The notes: generated by a model from the sequence alone, not told the origin. A stretch of 64,000 nucleotides of DNA from Mycolicibacterium lutetiense (GCF_017876775.1 NZ_JAGIOP010000002.1:1736001-1800000); one strand, 5' to 3'; counted from the stretch's first letter, positions 1 to 12,339 are shown. Translations and numbers: made by a program.

Positions 1-371
1 GTGAAGCGCCAGTGCTTGGACGCCCCGCTCATGTCCCACTCCCACGTCGAGGAGTGAATCTCGGGATCGTTCATCCAGTCCCACTGGCCGTGCATGACGT
101 TGTGGCCGATCTCCATGTTCTCGATGATCTTGGCCACGCCCAGGGTCACGGTGCCCGCCCACCACGCCGACCGCCGCGAGCTGGCCGCCAGGATGGCGCG
201 GCCCGTCAGTTCGAGGGCACGCTGGGCGGCGATGGTGCGACGAATGTAGCGCGCGTCGCGCTCACCGCGGGAGTCTTCGATGTCCTGACGGATCGCATCG
301 AGCTCTATGCCCAGATTCTCGATGTCGGCATCGGTGAGATGCGTGAATGCGGGAACGTCGGTTACTGCCAT
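1..371 (-). CDS. desA3: Fatty acyl-CoA desaturase DesA3, N-terminal part (runs off the window)
   Basis: Only the first 123 or so codons are present; the gene continues to the left of base 1. The reading frame starts MAVTDVPAFTHLTDADIE and contains the first histidine box of membrane diiron desaturases (GHNVMHGQ, about residues 96-103), followed by the WDWMNDPEIHS segment typical of linoleoyl-CoA desaturase-like enzymes. A strong ribosome site (GAGGAGGG) sits about 7 bases before the ATG. In M. tuberculosis DesA3 (Rv3229c) introduces the delta-9 double bond into stearoyl-CoA at the membrane, using electrons from the reductase encoded next door; the same neighbour is present here, 70 bases upstream. 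The family call is firm; substrate is inferred from synteny. Confidence 0.88.
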   Translation of the reverse strand, partial: MAVTDVPAFTHLTDADIENLGIELDAIRQDIEDSRGERDARYIRRTIAAQRALELTGRAILAASSRRSAWWAGTVTLGVAKIIENMEIGHNVMHGQWDWMNDPEIHSSTWEWDMSGASKHWRF

Positions 372-390
372 CGTCAGCCCTCCTCTCGAT

Positions 391-425
391 TACCTACGGT
401 AGCGTAACCTACGACCCCGTAGGTT
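391..425. promoter_or_regulatory. Composite palindromic operator upstream of desA3
   Basis: The segment 20-54 bases before the desA3 start carries two direct copies of ACCTACG (392-398 and 407-413). The second forms an inverted repeat, AACCTACG (406-413) and CGTAGGTT (418-425) with a 4-base centre. The same motif arrangement recurs before the reductase gene at 1591-1623. This is the kind of site bound by TetR-family dimers; the protein is unknown. Confidence 0.6.
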
Positions 426-440
426 ACTAGCCAGTAAAGT

Positions 441-1589
441 TTAGACGTCCAGGACGCAGTCGCCGGAAGCAGCCGAAACACACGTCTGGATCCGGGTGCC
501 CGGCTCGTGCTCGACGCCGGTACGCAAATCGCGCACGTGCCCGTCGACCAGACCCACCACACACGACTGACAGATACCCATTCGGCAGCCGAACGGCATC
601 TGGATGCCGACCTGCTCGCCCGCGTCCATCAACGGCGTCGCGCCGTCGACCGTGACCTCCTTGCCGCTGCGCTCGAACGTCACCGTGCCGCCGGCCCCGT
701 GCGGGGCAGCCCGCGACACCGCGAAACGTTCCAGGTGCAGGCTGTCAGGGATGCCCGCGGCCGCCCAGACCTGTTCGGCGTCGTTGAGCATGCCCTCTGG
801 CCCGCACGCCCACACCTGACGCTCCCGCCAGTCGGGAACCACGTCGCCGATCTGCCCGAGATCCAGCCGGCCCTCGGTCCGGGTGCTGCGCAACAGCAGC
901 CGGTAGCCGGGGTGCTCCTCGTGCAGCGTCGCCAGCTCGGCAGCGAACAAGACGTCGGATTCCGTTGGCGCCGAATGCACATGCACGATGTCGGTGATCT
1001 GATCACGGCGCACCAGGGTGCGCAGCATCGACATCACCGGGGTGATGCCGGAGCCGGCCGTCACGAACAGCACCGACGCCGGCGCCGGCTCGGGCATGAC
1101 GAAATTGCCCTGCGGTGCGGCCAGCCGCACCACAGTTCCGGGCTGCAAACCGTCGACCAGATGCGCCGACAGGAAACCCTCGGGCATCGCCTTGACCGTG
1201 ATCGCAATGGTGCGCGCGCCTGCTGAAGGAGCCTTCTCCGGCGTCGAGGTGAGTGAATACGACCGCCAGCGCCAGCGCCCGTCCATGAGCACACCGATCC
1301 CGATGTACTGGCCGGGCTCATAGTCGAACGAGAATCCCCAACCCGGTTTGATCACCAATGTCGCGGAGTCGGCCGTCTCCCGCCGCACATCGACCACCCG
1401 ACCGCGCAACTCCCGCGCTGACCACAACGGGTTGGCGAGCTTGAGATAATCGTCGGGCAGCAGCGGTGTGGTCACCTGGCCGACGATGCGGCGAAGCGCA
1501 TGCCAGCCAGGACGCCGGTCGGCGCCGGCGACGCTTGGGCGGACCGTATCGGCCACATTGGCCGAGACCTTGATCGAGTTCTTGGCCAT
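441..1589 (-). CDS. Flavin/2Fe-2S oxidoreductase, electron donor to the DesA3 desaturase
   Basis: A 382-residue NAD(P)H-dependent reductase with the order FAD domain (the [12 protein letters not shown] flavin-binding segment and SYSLTS), NAD domain ([16 protein letters not shown] and the late WACGPEGML) and C-terminal plant-type 2Fe-2S ferredoxin domain (CRMGICQSC plus a later Cys in RIQTC). It matches Rv3230c, which supplies electrons to DesA3. The ATG is directly preceded by the operator palindrome with no recognisable ribosome site, so a leaderless transcript is possible. The gene is in the same direction as desA3, but an operator lies between them, so desA3 also has its own promoter region. 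Function is well supported by domain order and context. Confidence 0.88.
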   Translation of the reverse strand: MAKNSIKVSANVADTVRPSVAGADRRPGWHALRRIVGQVTTPLLPDDYLKLANPLWSARELRGRVVDVRRETADSATLVIKPGWGFSFDYEPGQYIGIGVLMDGRWRWRSYSLTSTPEKAPSAGARTIAITVKAMPEGFLSAHLVDGLQPGTVVRLAAPQGNFVMPEPAPASVLFVTAGSGITPVMSMLRTLVRRDQITDIVHVHSAPTESDVLFAAELATLHEEHPGYRLLLRSTRTEGRLDLGQIGDVVPDWRERQVWACGPEGMLNDAEQVWAAAGIPDSLHLERFAVSRAAPHGAGGTVTFERSGKEVTVDGATPLMDAGEQVGIQMPFGCRMGICQSCVVGLVDGHVRDLRTGVEHEPGTRIQTCVSAASGDCVLDV

Positions 1590-1590
1590 G

Positions 1591-1623
1591 AACCTACGGT
1601 ACCGTAGGTTACTGCCCCGTAGC
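1591..1623. promoter_or_regulatory. Perfect 20-bp palindromic operator upstream of the desaturase reductase gene
   Basis: AACCTACGGTACCGTAGGTT (1591-1610) is a perfect palindrome one base upstream of the start codon, followed by a further half-site in CCCCGTAG (1615-1622). It shares CCTACGGTA, TAC, CCCCGTAG and CTAG in the same order with the site at 391-425, so both genes are probably controlled by one regulator. Confidence 0.65.
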
Positions 1624-1647
1624 TAGTCGTACGGCCGCCACCACAGG

Positions 1648-3066
1648 TCAGGACACCAAAGTGTTCTTGTACGTTTTCCCGTCCTTCATGATCACTTTGA
1701 AGTTGCGTTCCGGATCGGCGATCAGGTCCAGGCGGGCCAGCGGGTCGCCGTCGACCAACAACAGATCCGCCAGTGCGCCCTCCGCGACCACGCCCAACTT
1801 TCCGGCGTACGGGCTGCGCTTGCCCGACAGCGCCAACAACTCGCCATTGGTGCCGGTGGCCATCGCCAACGTCTCGGCGGGCGAGAACCACTTGCCCAGC
1901 CCCGCCAGCAGCGCCCCCTGTCTGGCCGCCAGTTGCGGCGAGAACAGAATGTCGGTGCCGAAGGCCGTCTTGAGCTTGTACTTGCGTGCCAACTGGTAGA
2001 CGTTGTTGACGCCCTCGACGATCTCCTTGGCTTTCGCGGCCTCGTCCGAACCAGGCGGGAACGCACCGATCATCTCGGCCGGGATGGGCTGCGTACTCAG
2101 CCAGATGTTCTTGTCCGCCATCTCCTTTGCGGTGGCCTCATCCATCAGGTGAGCGTGCTCGATACACGTGACCCCGGCGCGAATCGCCTGCTGGATAGTC
2201 TGCGGGGTGTAGGCATGCACCGCCACATAGGTGCCCCAGTTGCCTGCCGCCTCGGTGGCGGCCCGCAGTTCGGGTTCGGTGAAGGTGGTGACGTCGAGTG
2301 GGCTGTGCGGCGAGGACACCCCACCCCCGGCGGTCAGCTTGATCTGCGACGCGCCTTGGAACAGCTGCTCGCGCGCACGCATTCGCACCTCGTCGGGGCT
2401 GTCGGCGACCATGGCGGCGCCGAGTTCCTCCTGACGCGACGGCGGGCCACCCGGGTTGCGGGGAAGGTCCGCGGGTGTGCGGAAGTCACCATGACCACTG
2501 GTGACGGTGATGATCGCGCCCGACGGGAAGATGCGCGGACCGTTGACGACGCCTTCGTCGATGGCCTTCTTGAGACCGAAACTCGGACCGCCCAGATCGC
2601 GGACCGTGGTGAACCCGCGCATCAACGTGTCGTTGGCCTCGGCGCCGGCCAACAGGTTGAGGTACCCCGGGTCCAAGGTCGTCAGCTGTGTCACCGGCGG
2701 ACGCACGAGCATCGTGTGCCAATGGTTGTCGATCAGGCCCGGCATCAACGTACGGCCGCCGCCGTCGATCACGGTGGCAGCCGGGTCAGCCGGCAGCGCA
2801 TCGGTGGAGATCCGTTCGATCCGGTTTCCCTTGACCCGCACGTTCGATGGCGCCGACAGCCGATCACTGTGGCCGTCAAAGATTTTGACGTTGCTGAAGT
2901 CAATGGTGGCCACGTTGGCGGCAGGGGGTGCCGGAGCCGGCGGGCCGGTTTCGGCCGGGCGACCCGGCTCTGCAGATCCAGCCGGTGAGGTTTCGCCCCC
3001 ACCGGTCGAACACGCCGCACTGGCCAAGACCACGGCCAGCACCGCCAACAGCCCGAATCCGCGCAT
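1648..3066 (-). CDS. Secreted lipoprotein amidohydrolase (metal-dependent hydrolase)
   Basis: A 472-residue protein. It begins with a lipoprotein signal peptide: hydrophobic LLAVLAVVLASAAC with the lipobox Cys at residue 19, then a Pro/Ala-rich linker to about residue 50. The rest is an amidohydrolase of the prolidase/imidazolonepropionase type. Metal-site residues are visible in order: H115 and H117 (DNHWH), K243 (QIKLTAGGG), H284 (AVHAY), H304/H306 (EHAHL) and D372 (GTDILF). It should hydrolyse a small cyclic amide, ester or dipeptide outside the membrane; the substrate cannot be read from sequence. The open frame extends upstream to 3372, but the lipoprotein signal fixes the ATG at 3066. 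No counterpart lies here in H37Rv, so this is an insertion relative to that order. Confidence 0.82.
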   Translation of the reverse strand: MRGFGLLAVLAVVLASAACSTGGGETSPAGSAEPGRPAETGPPAPAPPAANVATIDFSNVKIFDGHSDRLSAPSNVRVKGNRIERISTDALPADPAATVIDGGGRTLMPGLIDNHWHTMLVRPPVTQLTTLDPGYLNLLAGAEANDTLMRGFTTVRDLGGPSFGLKKAIDEGVVNGPRIFPSGAIITVTSGHGDFRTPADLPRNPGGPPSRQEELGAAMVADSPDEVRMRAREQLFQGASQIKLTAGGGVSSPHSPLDVTTFTEPELRAATEAAGNWGTYVAVHAYTPQTIQQAIRAGVTCIEHAHLMDEATAKEMADKNIWLSTQPIPAEMIGAFPPGSDEAAKAKEIVEGVNNVYQLARKYKLKTAFGTDILFSPQLAARQGALLAGLGKWFSPAETLAMATGTNGELLALSGKRSPYAGKLGVVAEGALADLLLVDGDPLARLDLIADPERNFKVIMKDGKTYKNTLVS

Positions 3067-3088
3067 GACAAATCCCCCGTGTCGTCGA

Positions 3089-3598
3089 TCAGAGCAGTTC
3101 GAGCAGGAACGGCAATTCCTGCGGGGCGTACCACGCCAGGTCGTGATCCTGGGCGTCCCCCACCGTGAGTTCGGCGTCCTCGTCCCCCATGTCCGCGTCG
3201 TCGATGACATCGACGGCGGCCAGCACTGCAGGCTCGGCGTCGGCATTGTCGACGTACACCGCGACGACGGCGTCGATCGGCAAGGGTCCGGACAACCGCA
3301 CGACGGCGTCGTCGAGGTCGGGACGGATCGTGACCTCCACATCCGCCCCCGAATCGGCCACCACCACCGCACGGCGCGGCGGCAGACCCGAATCGGACGG
3401 CCCGCCGGCCATCAACCGCATGGAGGCCAGCGCGGCTTCCCGCAAGGCCACCTCGGCGAGTTCGTCGTCGTCACCCTCGGCGTAGGCCTCCCGCAGTGTC
3501 GGGGTAACCGCGAAGGCGGTCCCGTTCACGACGAGCAGGTGGCGATCGGCGACGAGCTGCTGCAGGGCGACCAGAGTCGTCGGGATGTAGACACGCAC
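3089..3598 (-). CDS. Conserved mycobacterial protein of the Rv3231c type
   Basis: A 169-residue acidic protein with no signal peptide or membrane segment, starting at GTG (MRVYIPTTLVALQQLV). Its length and position next to the desA3 reductase match Rv3231c, a conserved actinobacterial protein of unknown function (DUF6912-like as far as I recall). The C-terminus ends in the hydrophobic tail LPFLLELL. It lies 22 bases upstream of the amidohydrolase and 9 bases downstream of the BCCT gene on the same strand, so co-transcription is likely. No catalytic motif is visible and no function is proposed. Confidence 0.75.
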   Translation of the reverse strand: MRVYIPTTLVALQQLVADRHLLVVNGTAFAVTPTLREAYAEGDDDELAEVALREAALASMRLMAGGPSDSGLPPRRAVVVADSGADVEVTIRPDLDDAVVRLSGPLPIDAVVAVYVDNADAEPAVLAAVDVIDDADMGDEDAELTVGDAQDHDLAWYAPQELPFLLELL

Positions 3599-3607
3599 AC
3601 CGCGAGG

Positions 3608-5383
3608 TTAGCCGTCGTCGGCGTCCTTACGGTCCTCGGCTTGCGGGTCCTTCTCCACCGAAATCACGAAATCGTCGCCGTGCTGGGTGACACCGGCGAC
3701 CACCGCATCGTTGACGGCTTCCAGCGCGTACTCGCGGCGCACCACCAAGGGATCCCGCCTCAGGTCGCGCACGAGTGCCACTGCCAGACCGACCATCACC
3801 ACGACGAACGGCACCGCGACGATGATCGTGATCGATTGCAGACCGTTCAGCGCGTCGGCACCGCCGACCAGCAGCATGACCGCCGCCACCGCGCCGGTGG
3901 CGACGCCCCAGAAGATCACCGTGGGCCGGGTCGGTTTGATGGTGCCGCGCTCGGACAGCGATCCCATCACGATCGACGCCGCGTCCGCACCCGACACGAA
4001 AAAGATGGCGACCAGCACCATCACCACGACACTGGTGACCGTGGCGATCGGGTACTCGCCGAGCAGGCTGAACAACTGCCGCTCCTGGCTGCCCATTCCG
4101 GCCAGATCCACCCCGTTCTGCTGCTCGAAGATGGCCGCGCCACCGAACACGCAGAACCAGACCACCGATACCGCGCTGGGCACGAGTAGCACCCCGGTCA
4201 CGAACTGCCGGATGGTGCGGCCGCGCGAGATCCTGGCGATGAACATGCCGACGAAGGGAGTCCAGGAGATCCACCACGCCCAATAGAAAATGGTCCAATC
4301 CTGCAGCCAGGTGCTGACCGCGGGGCCTTCGGCGCCCGTCCGGGCAGCCATCTGCGCCAGCTGGTCGACGTAGCTGCCGATGGAGGTCGGGATCATGTTC
4401 AGCATGAACATCGTGGGGCCAACGACGAAGATGAACAGTGTCATCACCAGCGCCAGCACCATGTTGATGTTGGACAGCCACTGGATCCCGCGTGCGACCC
4501 CCGACACCGCCGACAGGACGAACGCGACGGTCAGGATCGTGATGATGCCAATCAAGATGGCATTGCCGGTTTCACCGATCCCGGCGACGATGTGCAACCC
4601 GCTGCGGATCTGCAGCGCACCGAGGCCCAGCGAGGCCGCGGACCCGAACAGCGTGGCGAAGATCGCCAGCATGTCGATCACCTTGCCCCACGGCCCGTTG
4701 GCGTGTTTACCCAGCAGTGGCTCGAACGCCGCGCTGATGAGTTGCGCCCGGCCCTTGCGGTAGACCCCGTAGGCGATGGTCAGCCCGACGACGGCGTAGA
4801 TCGCCCACGGGTGCAGCGTCCAGTGGAACATCGTGGTGGCCATCGCGGTCTCCGCGGCCTCGGGATTGCCCGGCCCGCCGGTGCCCGGTGGTGGGGAGGC
4901 GAAATGCGACAGCGGCTCGGAAACCCCGAAGAACATCAGGCCAATTCCCATGCCTGCGCTGAACATCATCGCGACCCATGACACCGTGTGAAACTCGGGC
5001 TCTTCGTCGTCACGCCCCAGCGGGATGTTTCCGTAGCGGCTCATCGCCAGCCAGATCACGAAGACCACGAACCCGGACGCGGTCAGGACGAACAGCCAAC
5101 CGACATCGGCCATCACCCAACTGAGTGCGTTCGACGATGCCGCGGCAAGGGAGTCCGTGCTGACGAATCCCCAGACCAGGAATGCGAGAGCGATGACGGC
5201 GGTGACCCCGAACACCACCCAGTCGACACCCTGCCGCCGGGTGTAGGCCTGCTGCTCCACCGGAACATCGAGGACCGGGTGCGGCACCACATCGCCGGTC
5301 GGCGATTTCAGCGCCTTCGCTGTTGCTTTCTTCGCTTCTTGCGTGTGCTTGTCAGATCTACTTTTTCGTATCTCAGCCGGCAT
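3608..5383 (-). CDS. BCCT-family betaine/choline/carnitine transporter
   Basis: A 591-residue membrane protein with about 12 hydrophobic segments. The core shows BCCT family hallmarks: the glycine-rich stretch SAGMGIGLMFFGVSEPLSHF in the first third and the tryptophan-rich segment WTIFYWAWWISWTPFVGMF in the transport helix. These carriers import compatible solutes such as glycine betaine with sodium or protons during osmotic stress. A charged N-terminal tail of about 55 residues precedes the first helix, and a charged tail (about residues 545-591) follows the last, as in osmosensing members. The start at MPAEIRKS is chosen because the 43 residues encoded upstream look non-coding. H37Rv has Rv3232c at this place instead. 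Confidence 0.88.
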   Translation of the reverse strand: MPAEIRKSRSDKHTQEAKKATAKALKSPTGDVVPHPVLDVPVEQQAYTRRQGVDWVVFGVTAVIALAFLVWGFVSTDSLAAASSNALSWVMADVGWLFVLTASGFVVFVIWLAMSRYGNIPLGRDDEEPEFHTVSWVAMMFSAGMGIGLMFFGVSEPLSHFASPPPGTGGPGNPEAAETAMATTMFHWTLHPWAIYAVVGLTIAYGVYRKGRAQLISAAFEPLLGKHANGPWGKVIDMLAIFATLFGSAASLGLGALQIRSGLHIVAGIGETGNAILIGIITILTVAFVLSAVSGVARGIQWLSNINMVLALVMTLFIFVVGPTMFMLNMIPTSIGSYVDQLAQMAARTGAEGPAVSTWLQDWTIFYWAWWISWTPFVGMFIARISRGRTIRQFVTGVLLVPSAVSVVWFCVFGGAAIFEQQNGVDLAGMGSQERQLFSLLGEYPIATVTSVVVMVLVAIFFVSGADAASIVMGSLSERGTIKPTRPTVIFWGVATGAVAAVMLLVGGADALNGLQSITIIVAVPFVVVMVGLAVALVRDLRRDPLVVRREYALEAVNDAVVAGVTQHGDDFVISVEKDPQAEDRKDADDG

Positions 5384-5444
5384 GATCAATTCATCAGACC
5401 GCGAATTCCAGCCCAGGTCAAACACCTCAAGCGTTTTGCCAGGA

Positions 5445-6854
5445 TTACTTGGCGGCCTCGAGCAATTCTTCGAGGGATTCCCGGAAGAGGCTGGGCAACA
5501 CGTCGACGTCACTCATCGCGTCACGGTCGGCGTTGATCCCGAAATACAACATGCCGTCGTACGACGTGACCCCGATGGCCAGCACCTGGTTCTGCAGCAA
5601 CGGCGGCACCGCGTAGGTCTCCAGGAGCTTGGTGCCCGCGACATACATCTGCTTCTGGGCGCCGGGCACGTTGGTGATCAGCAGGTTGAACAGCCGCGCC
5701 GAGAAACCTGTCGCCACCCGAATGCCCATGGCGTGCAAGGTCGGCGGAGCGAATCCGGACAGGGTCACGATGGTGCGCGCGTCGACCAGACTGGCCGCGG
5801 TGGAATGCGATTCGGTGGCATGGGCGATCTGCGACAGGCGGACCACCGGGTTTCCCTCACCGACCGGGAGGTCGACCAGGAACGGCGATACCTCGCTGAT
5901 GGCCTGACCCGGCCCGGTGGAGTCCAGTTCGGCATCCGGGTACACCGACATCGGCGCCATGGCCCGCACCGTGGTCGTGGGGGTCACCGGCTCCCCGCGC
6001 GACAGCAGCCAGTTGCGCAGGGCACCGCCCACCACAGCCAGCACGACATCGTTGATGTCGCAGTTGTAGCGGGCCCGCACCAGCCGGTAATCCTCCAACC
6101 GATGCTGGTCCACCGAGAACCTGCGGTTGCGCGACACCGTGGTGTTCAACGGGCTGCTCGGCGCGGTGCCACGCGCCACCGTGCGGGCCACATCGGCTAC
6201 CCGTCGTCCCACCGCCGCCAATTCGGTGGCGCTGGTGGCCACTTCGGTCACCGTGTCGCGCACGGCGGCGAGCTGACTGGTCGGCCGGGTGATCCACTCC
6301 CCGATCGCGCCGAGAAACAACTGCCGGTCACTGGGTTCGCGGGCCGGAATCCAGATGTCCTCACCGAACTCCGGCGGCTTCTGCGCGCGATCGACGATCA
6401 CGTGCCCGATCTCCAACGCTGTCATTCCGTTGACGAGGGCCTGGTGGGTCTTGGTGTAGATCGCGATGCGGTTCTGGGTCAGCCCTTCGACCAGATACAT
6501 CTCCCACAGCGGACGGGTCCGGTCCAACGGGCGCGAGCCGAGCCGGGCGATCAGGTCGTGGAGTTGGGCGTCGCTGCCGGGAGACGGCAGCGCCGAGCGC
6601 CGGATGTGATAGGTGATGTCGAATTCCCGGTCGTCCACCCACACCGGCCTGGCCAGGCCCAGCGTCACCTCGCGCACCTTCTGCCGGTACCGCGGAATCT
6701 GCGGCAAGCGGCGCTCGACCGTCTCCAGCAGGGTCTCGTAGCTCAAGCCGGCACGCGGCTTGCGCAGGATCGACAGGGATCCGACGTACATCGGCGTAGC
6801 GGTGTTCTCCAGATGGAAGAACGCTGCGTCGGAGGCCGACAGTCTGCTCACCAT
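5445..6854 (-). CDS. WS/DGAT-family acyltransferase-like protein with degenerate active site
   Basis: A 469-residue wax ester synthase/diacylglycerol acyltransferase family protein: an N-terminal domain starting LSASDAAFFHLE, the substrate-channel segment, and a C-terminal domain ending in NADRDAMSDVDVLPSLF. It corresponds to Rv3233c and Rv3234c (tgs3), which are separate genes in H37Rv but one frame here. The usual catalytic motif HHxxxDG is HQALVNG at residues 137-143, so the catalytic second histidine is Gln and the Asp is Asn. Triacylglycerol synthase activity is therefore doubtful; a binding or altered catalytic role is possible. Cytoplasmic, probably membrane- or droplet-associated. Confidence 0.85.
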   Translation of the reverse strand: MVSRLSASDAAFFHLENTATPMYVGSLSILRKPRAGLSYETLLETVERRLPQIPRYRQKVREVTLGLARPVWVDDREFDITYHIRRSALPSPGSDAQLHDLIARLGSRPLDRTRPLWEMYLVEGLTQNRIAIYTKTHQALVNGMTALEIGHVIVDRAQKPPEFGEDIWIPAREPSDRQLFLGAIGEWITRPTSQLAAVRDTVTEVATSATELAAVGRRVADVARTVARGTAPSSPLNTTVSRNRRFSVDQHRLEDYRLVRARYNCDINDVVLAVVGGALRNWLLSRGEPVTPTTTVRAMAPMSVYPDAELDSTGPGQAISEVSPFLVDLPVGEGNPVVRLSQIAHATESHSTAASLVDARTIVTLSGFAPPTLHAMGIRVATGFSARLFNLLITNVPGAQKQMYVAGTKLLETYAVPPLLQNQVLAIGVTSYDGMLYFGINADRDAMSDVDVLPSLFRESLEELLEAAK

Positions 6855-6942
6855 GCGGCGCCTACCTCCCCAACTCGCTCCGCTTGAACTCCGTCACGGT
6901 AGCTGGCGATTCTGGTTGTTCGCATCACGGGTGGACCGCGCG

Positions 6943-8802
6943 TCAATTTCGTGTCGGAATTGCCGAGAGCTCCCAACTCCCGCCGCCCTCCAACTGCAAC
7001 CGGGACCGGTGATGGCCATCGATCGTGGACCGGTGCCCCACACTGACCACCACACACTCGGGTAGCCGTTCGCGCACCAATCGATACATGGCGTCTTCGA
7101 GTCCCTCGTCCAACGCGGACGTCGACTCGTCGAAGAACACCACCCGCGGACGGACCAGCAGCACCCGCGCAAACGACACTCGCTGTTGTTCGCCCAAGGA
7201 CAGCACCGACGCCCAGTCGGCTTCGTCGTCCAGGCGCTCTGTCAGATGTTCGAGGGCCACCGCGCGCAACGTGTCGCGCAATTCGCTGTCGCTCACATCC
7301 GCAATCGGAAGCGGGTAGATCACCGATGCCCGCAGATCACCGAGCGGCAGATACGGCAGTTGGGGCAGGAACAGCGTCGCCCATCCAGACGGATACTCCA
7401 CGAGTCCCGCTGTCCGCGGCCACAGCTCGGCCAGGCTGCGCAGCAGGGTTGTCTTGCCGCACCCCGACGGCCCCTTCACCACCACACTGTCACCCGGGTT
7501 CAACACCATCGACAGATCCGTGATCAGCGGGCGCCCCTGCAGGTCACCGACCTCGACGCCGGTGAGCGCCAGCGAATCCCGCGTGGTGACGGCCGAGATC
7601 CGGGGTAACTCCCGTGCCCGGTGATCGTGATCGAGCATCTGGTCGATCCGCATCAGCGCGGCCCGGTAGACGGTGAACTCGTCGTAGCTGTCCCGGAAGA
7701 ATGCCATTGCGCCACAAACGTTTCCGAAGGCCGCGACCGTCTGCAACAGACCACCGAGCGTGATCTGACCGGCGAAGAACCGGGGCGCCTGCACGATGTA
7801 GGGAATCATGCCGGTCGTCACGTCGCCGACGCCCCGGTTCCAGCCGTTGAGCCGCAACTGGGCGAACACGATGCGCCACATGTTGGCGATGATCTCGGCG
7901 AACCGGGAGTGCAGGAGTTGCCGTTCCCGCTCGGAGCCCCGGTAGAACGCCACTCGCTCGGCACTGTCCCGCAGCCGCACCAATGCATACCGGAAACTGG
8001 CGCTGAACCGTTCGTTGAGGAAGTTCAGCCGCACCAGCGGCCGACCGATCCAGAATGCGATGACCGTCACCGTGATCGAGAAGATGAACGCGACGAAGAC
8101 CATGGCCCGCGGAATCACCCACCCGCCCAACTGCAACGGTCCCGATAGTTGCCACAACACCCCGGTGAACATGACGATCAACAAGGACTTGCTCACCGCC
8201 CCGATACTCAGGTCGACCGATTTGGTGGTGAAGGTCTCGACGTCGGTCTGGATGCGCTGGTCAGGGTTTTCCACCGGCGGGTCCAGGAAGCGGTTGCGGT
8301 AGAACGCATCGCCGGCCATCCAGTCGTCGACCAGTCGGGTGTTGAGCCAGACCCGCCAATGGATCGAGAAGACCCGGCGCAGGAACAGGTCGACCACCGT
8401 ATAGATCACGGTGAGCGCCACCAGGATCCCGCTGATCGCGAAGGAGGTCATGAAGGCGCTGCGCGCGGCATCCAGCTTGGCCGGGTCGTGGGTGGCCAGC
8501 GCTTCCGAACCGGCCTGCACCGCATTCATCAGATCCGCGTACTGGTAGGTGAAGATCACCACCACCCGCGCCGCATACACGGTGTGCCACAGCATGAATG
8601 CCAGCAGCGCCCAGGTGCGCCAACTGCCCCGCCCGCTGAAGAACGGTGCGTTGACCCGCCAGAACTGTTGTCCCCATCTGGTGAACCTCGCGATGAGCAC
8701 CGCCACGGCGAGGAACACCGCGAGCGTGATCACCCATGCCTGCAACGTCCACATCAGCGAGCGCAGCGGCTCCGCCGGCCAATCGATGCTGGGCTGAACC
8801 AT
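6943..8802 (-). CDS. BacA/SbmA-type ABC transporter, fused membrane and ATPase domains
   Basis: A 619-residue half-transporter. Residues 1-350 form a six-helix SbmA/BacA-like membrane domain (segments near WVITLAVFLAVAVLI, TWALLAFMLWHTVY and later), and residues 385-619 an ABC ATPase with Walker A GPSGCGKTT, signature LSLGEQQRVSF, Walker B VVFFDESTSALDE and switch histidine VSVGHRS. It strongly resembles M. tuberculosis Rv1819c (BacA), which takes up vitamin B12 and hydrophilic compounds, but it is encoded at a different locus, so it may be a paralogue. It should act as a homodimer in the inner membrane. It sits next to Rv3235, where H37Rv has no such gene. Confidence 0.87.
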   Translation of the reverse strand: MVQPSIDWPAEPLRSLMWTLQAWVITLAVFLAVAVLIARFTRWGQQFWRVNAPFFSGRGSWRTWALLAFMLWHTVYAARVVVIFTYQYADLMNAVQAGSEALATHDPAKLDAARSAFMTSFAISGILVALTVIYTVVDLFLRRVFSIHWRVWLNTRLVDDWMAGDAFYRNRFLDPPVENPDQRIQTDVETFTTKSVDLSIGAVSKSLLIVMFTGVLWQLSGPLQLGGWVIPRAMVFVAFIFSITVTVIAFWIGRPLVRLNFLNERFSASFRYALVRLRDSAERVAFYRGSERERQLLHSRFAEIIANMWRIVFAQLRLNGWNRGVGDVTTGMIPYIVQAPRFFAGQITLGGLLQTVAAFGNVCGAMAFFRDSYDEFTVYRAALMRIDQMLDHDHRARELPRISAVTTRDSLALTGVEVGDLQGRPLITDLSMVLNPGDSVVVKGPSGCGKTTLLRSLAELWPRTAGLVEYPSGWATLFLPQLPYLPLGDLRASVIYPLPIADVSDSELRDTLRAVALEHLTERLDDEADWASVLSLGEQQRVSFARVLLVRPRVVFFDESTSALDEGLEDAMYRLVRERLPECVVVSVGHRSTIDGHHRSRLQLEGGGSWELSAIPTRN

Positions 8803-9001
8803 CTGGCCCCCTGGTCAGTGCCCGAGGTGGAGCAGACCCGTCGTCTCCGACATCCGGGCTGCATGCGTCACCGCCACGCTATCGGGCGATACCGGGTGGC
8901 CGAAGATCCGTGCTTCCGGCACGCCGAACCCGTGCGATCATGGGGAGGTCTGCACCTCTCCAGCAGATGTCGTCCGTGATGCCGACCGCTGGAGGTTGTC
9001 T

Positions 9002-9492
9002 GTGCCCATCCCGAAACGTCTGCCGCTGACCGCCCCGGTGATCGACTGCGAGCCGCCGGCGCTGCCGCTGGGAAGCACACCGGTTGACGTGTCGGCACCG
9101 CCGGATCCCTGCCCGGCACCGACCGTGCTACACCGGCACAGCCCACGCCGGTTGCGGTTGGTCGGCCCCGAAACCGATCCACAATTGCAGCCCGGCGCCG
9201 CGCAGTTCGCCGATATGGCCCTGCGCCGAGTCCTTGAGGTCGTCGACCGGCGCAGGCCACCGGCCCAGCTGAAATCGTTGATGAGCCAACTCCTGCTCGA
9301 CGCGGTCATCGCTTCCACCGCATTCCGGCACCCCACCACGGCCAGCCTGCGCCGGGTGGGACTACGCCCGGCAGTCTCACCCGAGGCTGCCGAGCTGTTC
9401 GCCACCTACACCCGCGGGCCGCGGGTGCTCGCCATCGCCGGACGCATCGAATCACGCAGTGGCCGTTGGCAACTCACTGCGCTACAACTCGG

Positions 9493-9496
<4 letters not shown>
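9002..9496 (+). CDS. Conserved Rv3235-like protein of unknown function
   Basis: A 164-residue protein starting at GTG, chosen because GGAGG lies 6 bases before it; a TTG six bases earlier is in the same frame but overlaps the ribosome site. The N-terminal 60 residues are proline-rich and probably disordered, and the C-terminal 100 residues form a compact alpha/beta-looking domain ending in [17 protein letters not shown]. The C-terminal part resembles the Rv3235 family of actinobacteria that is often found beside secA. The stop codon overlaps that of secA1 by 4 bases in convergent orientation. No enzymatic motif is seen. Confidence 0.7.
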
Positions 9497-12339
<2,843 letters not shown>

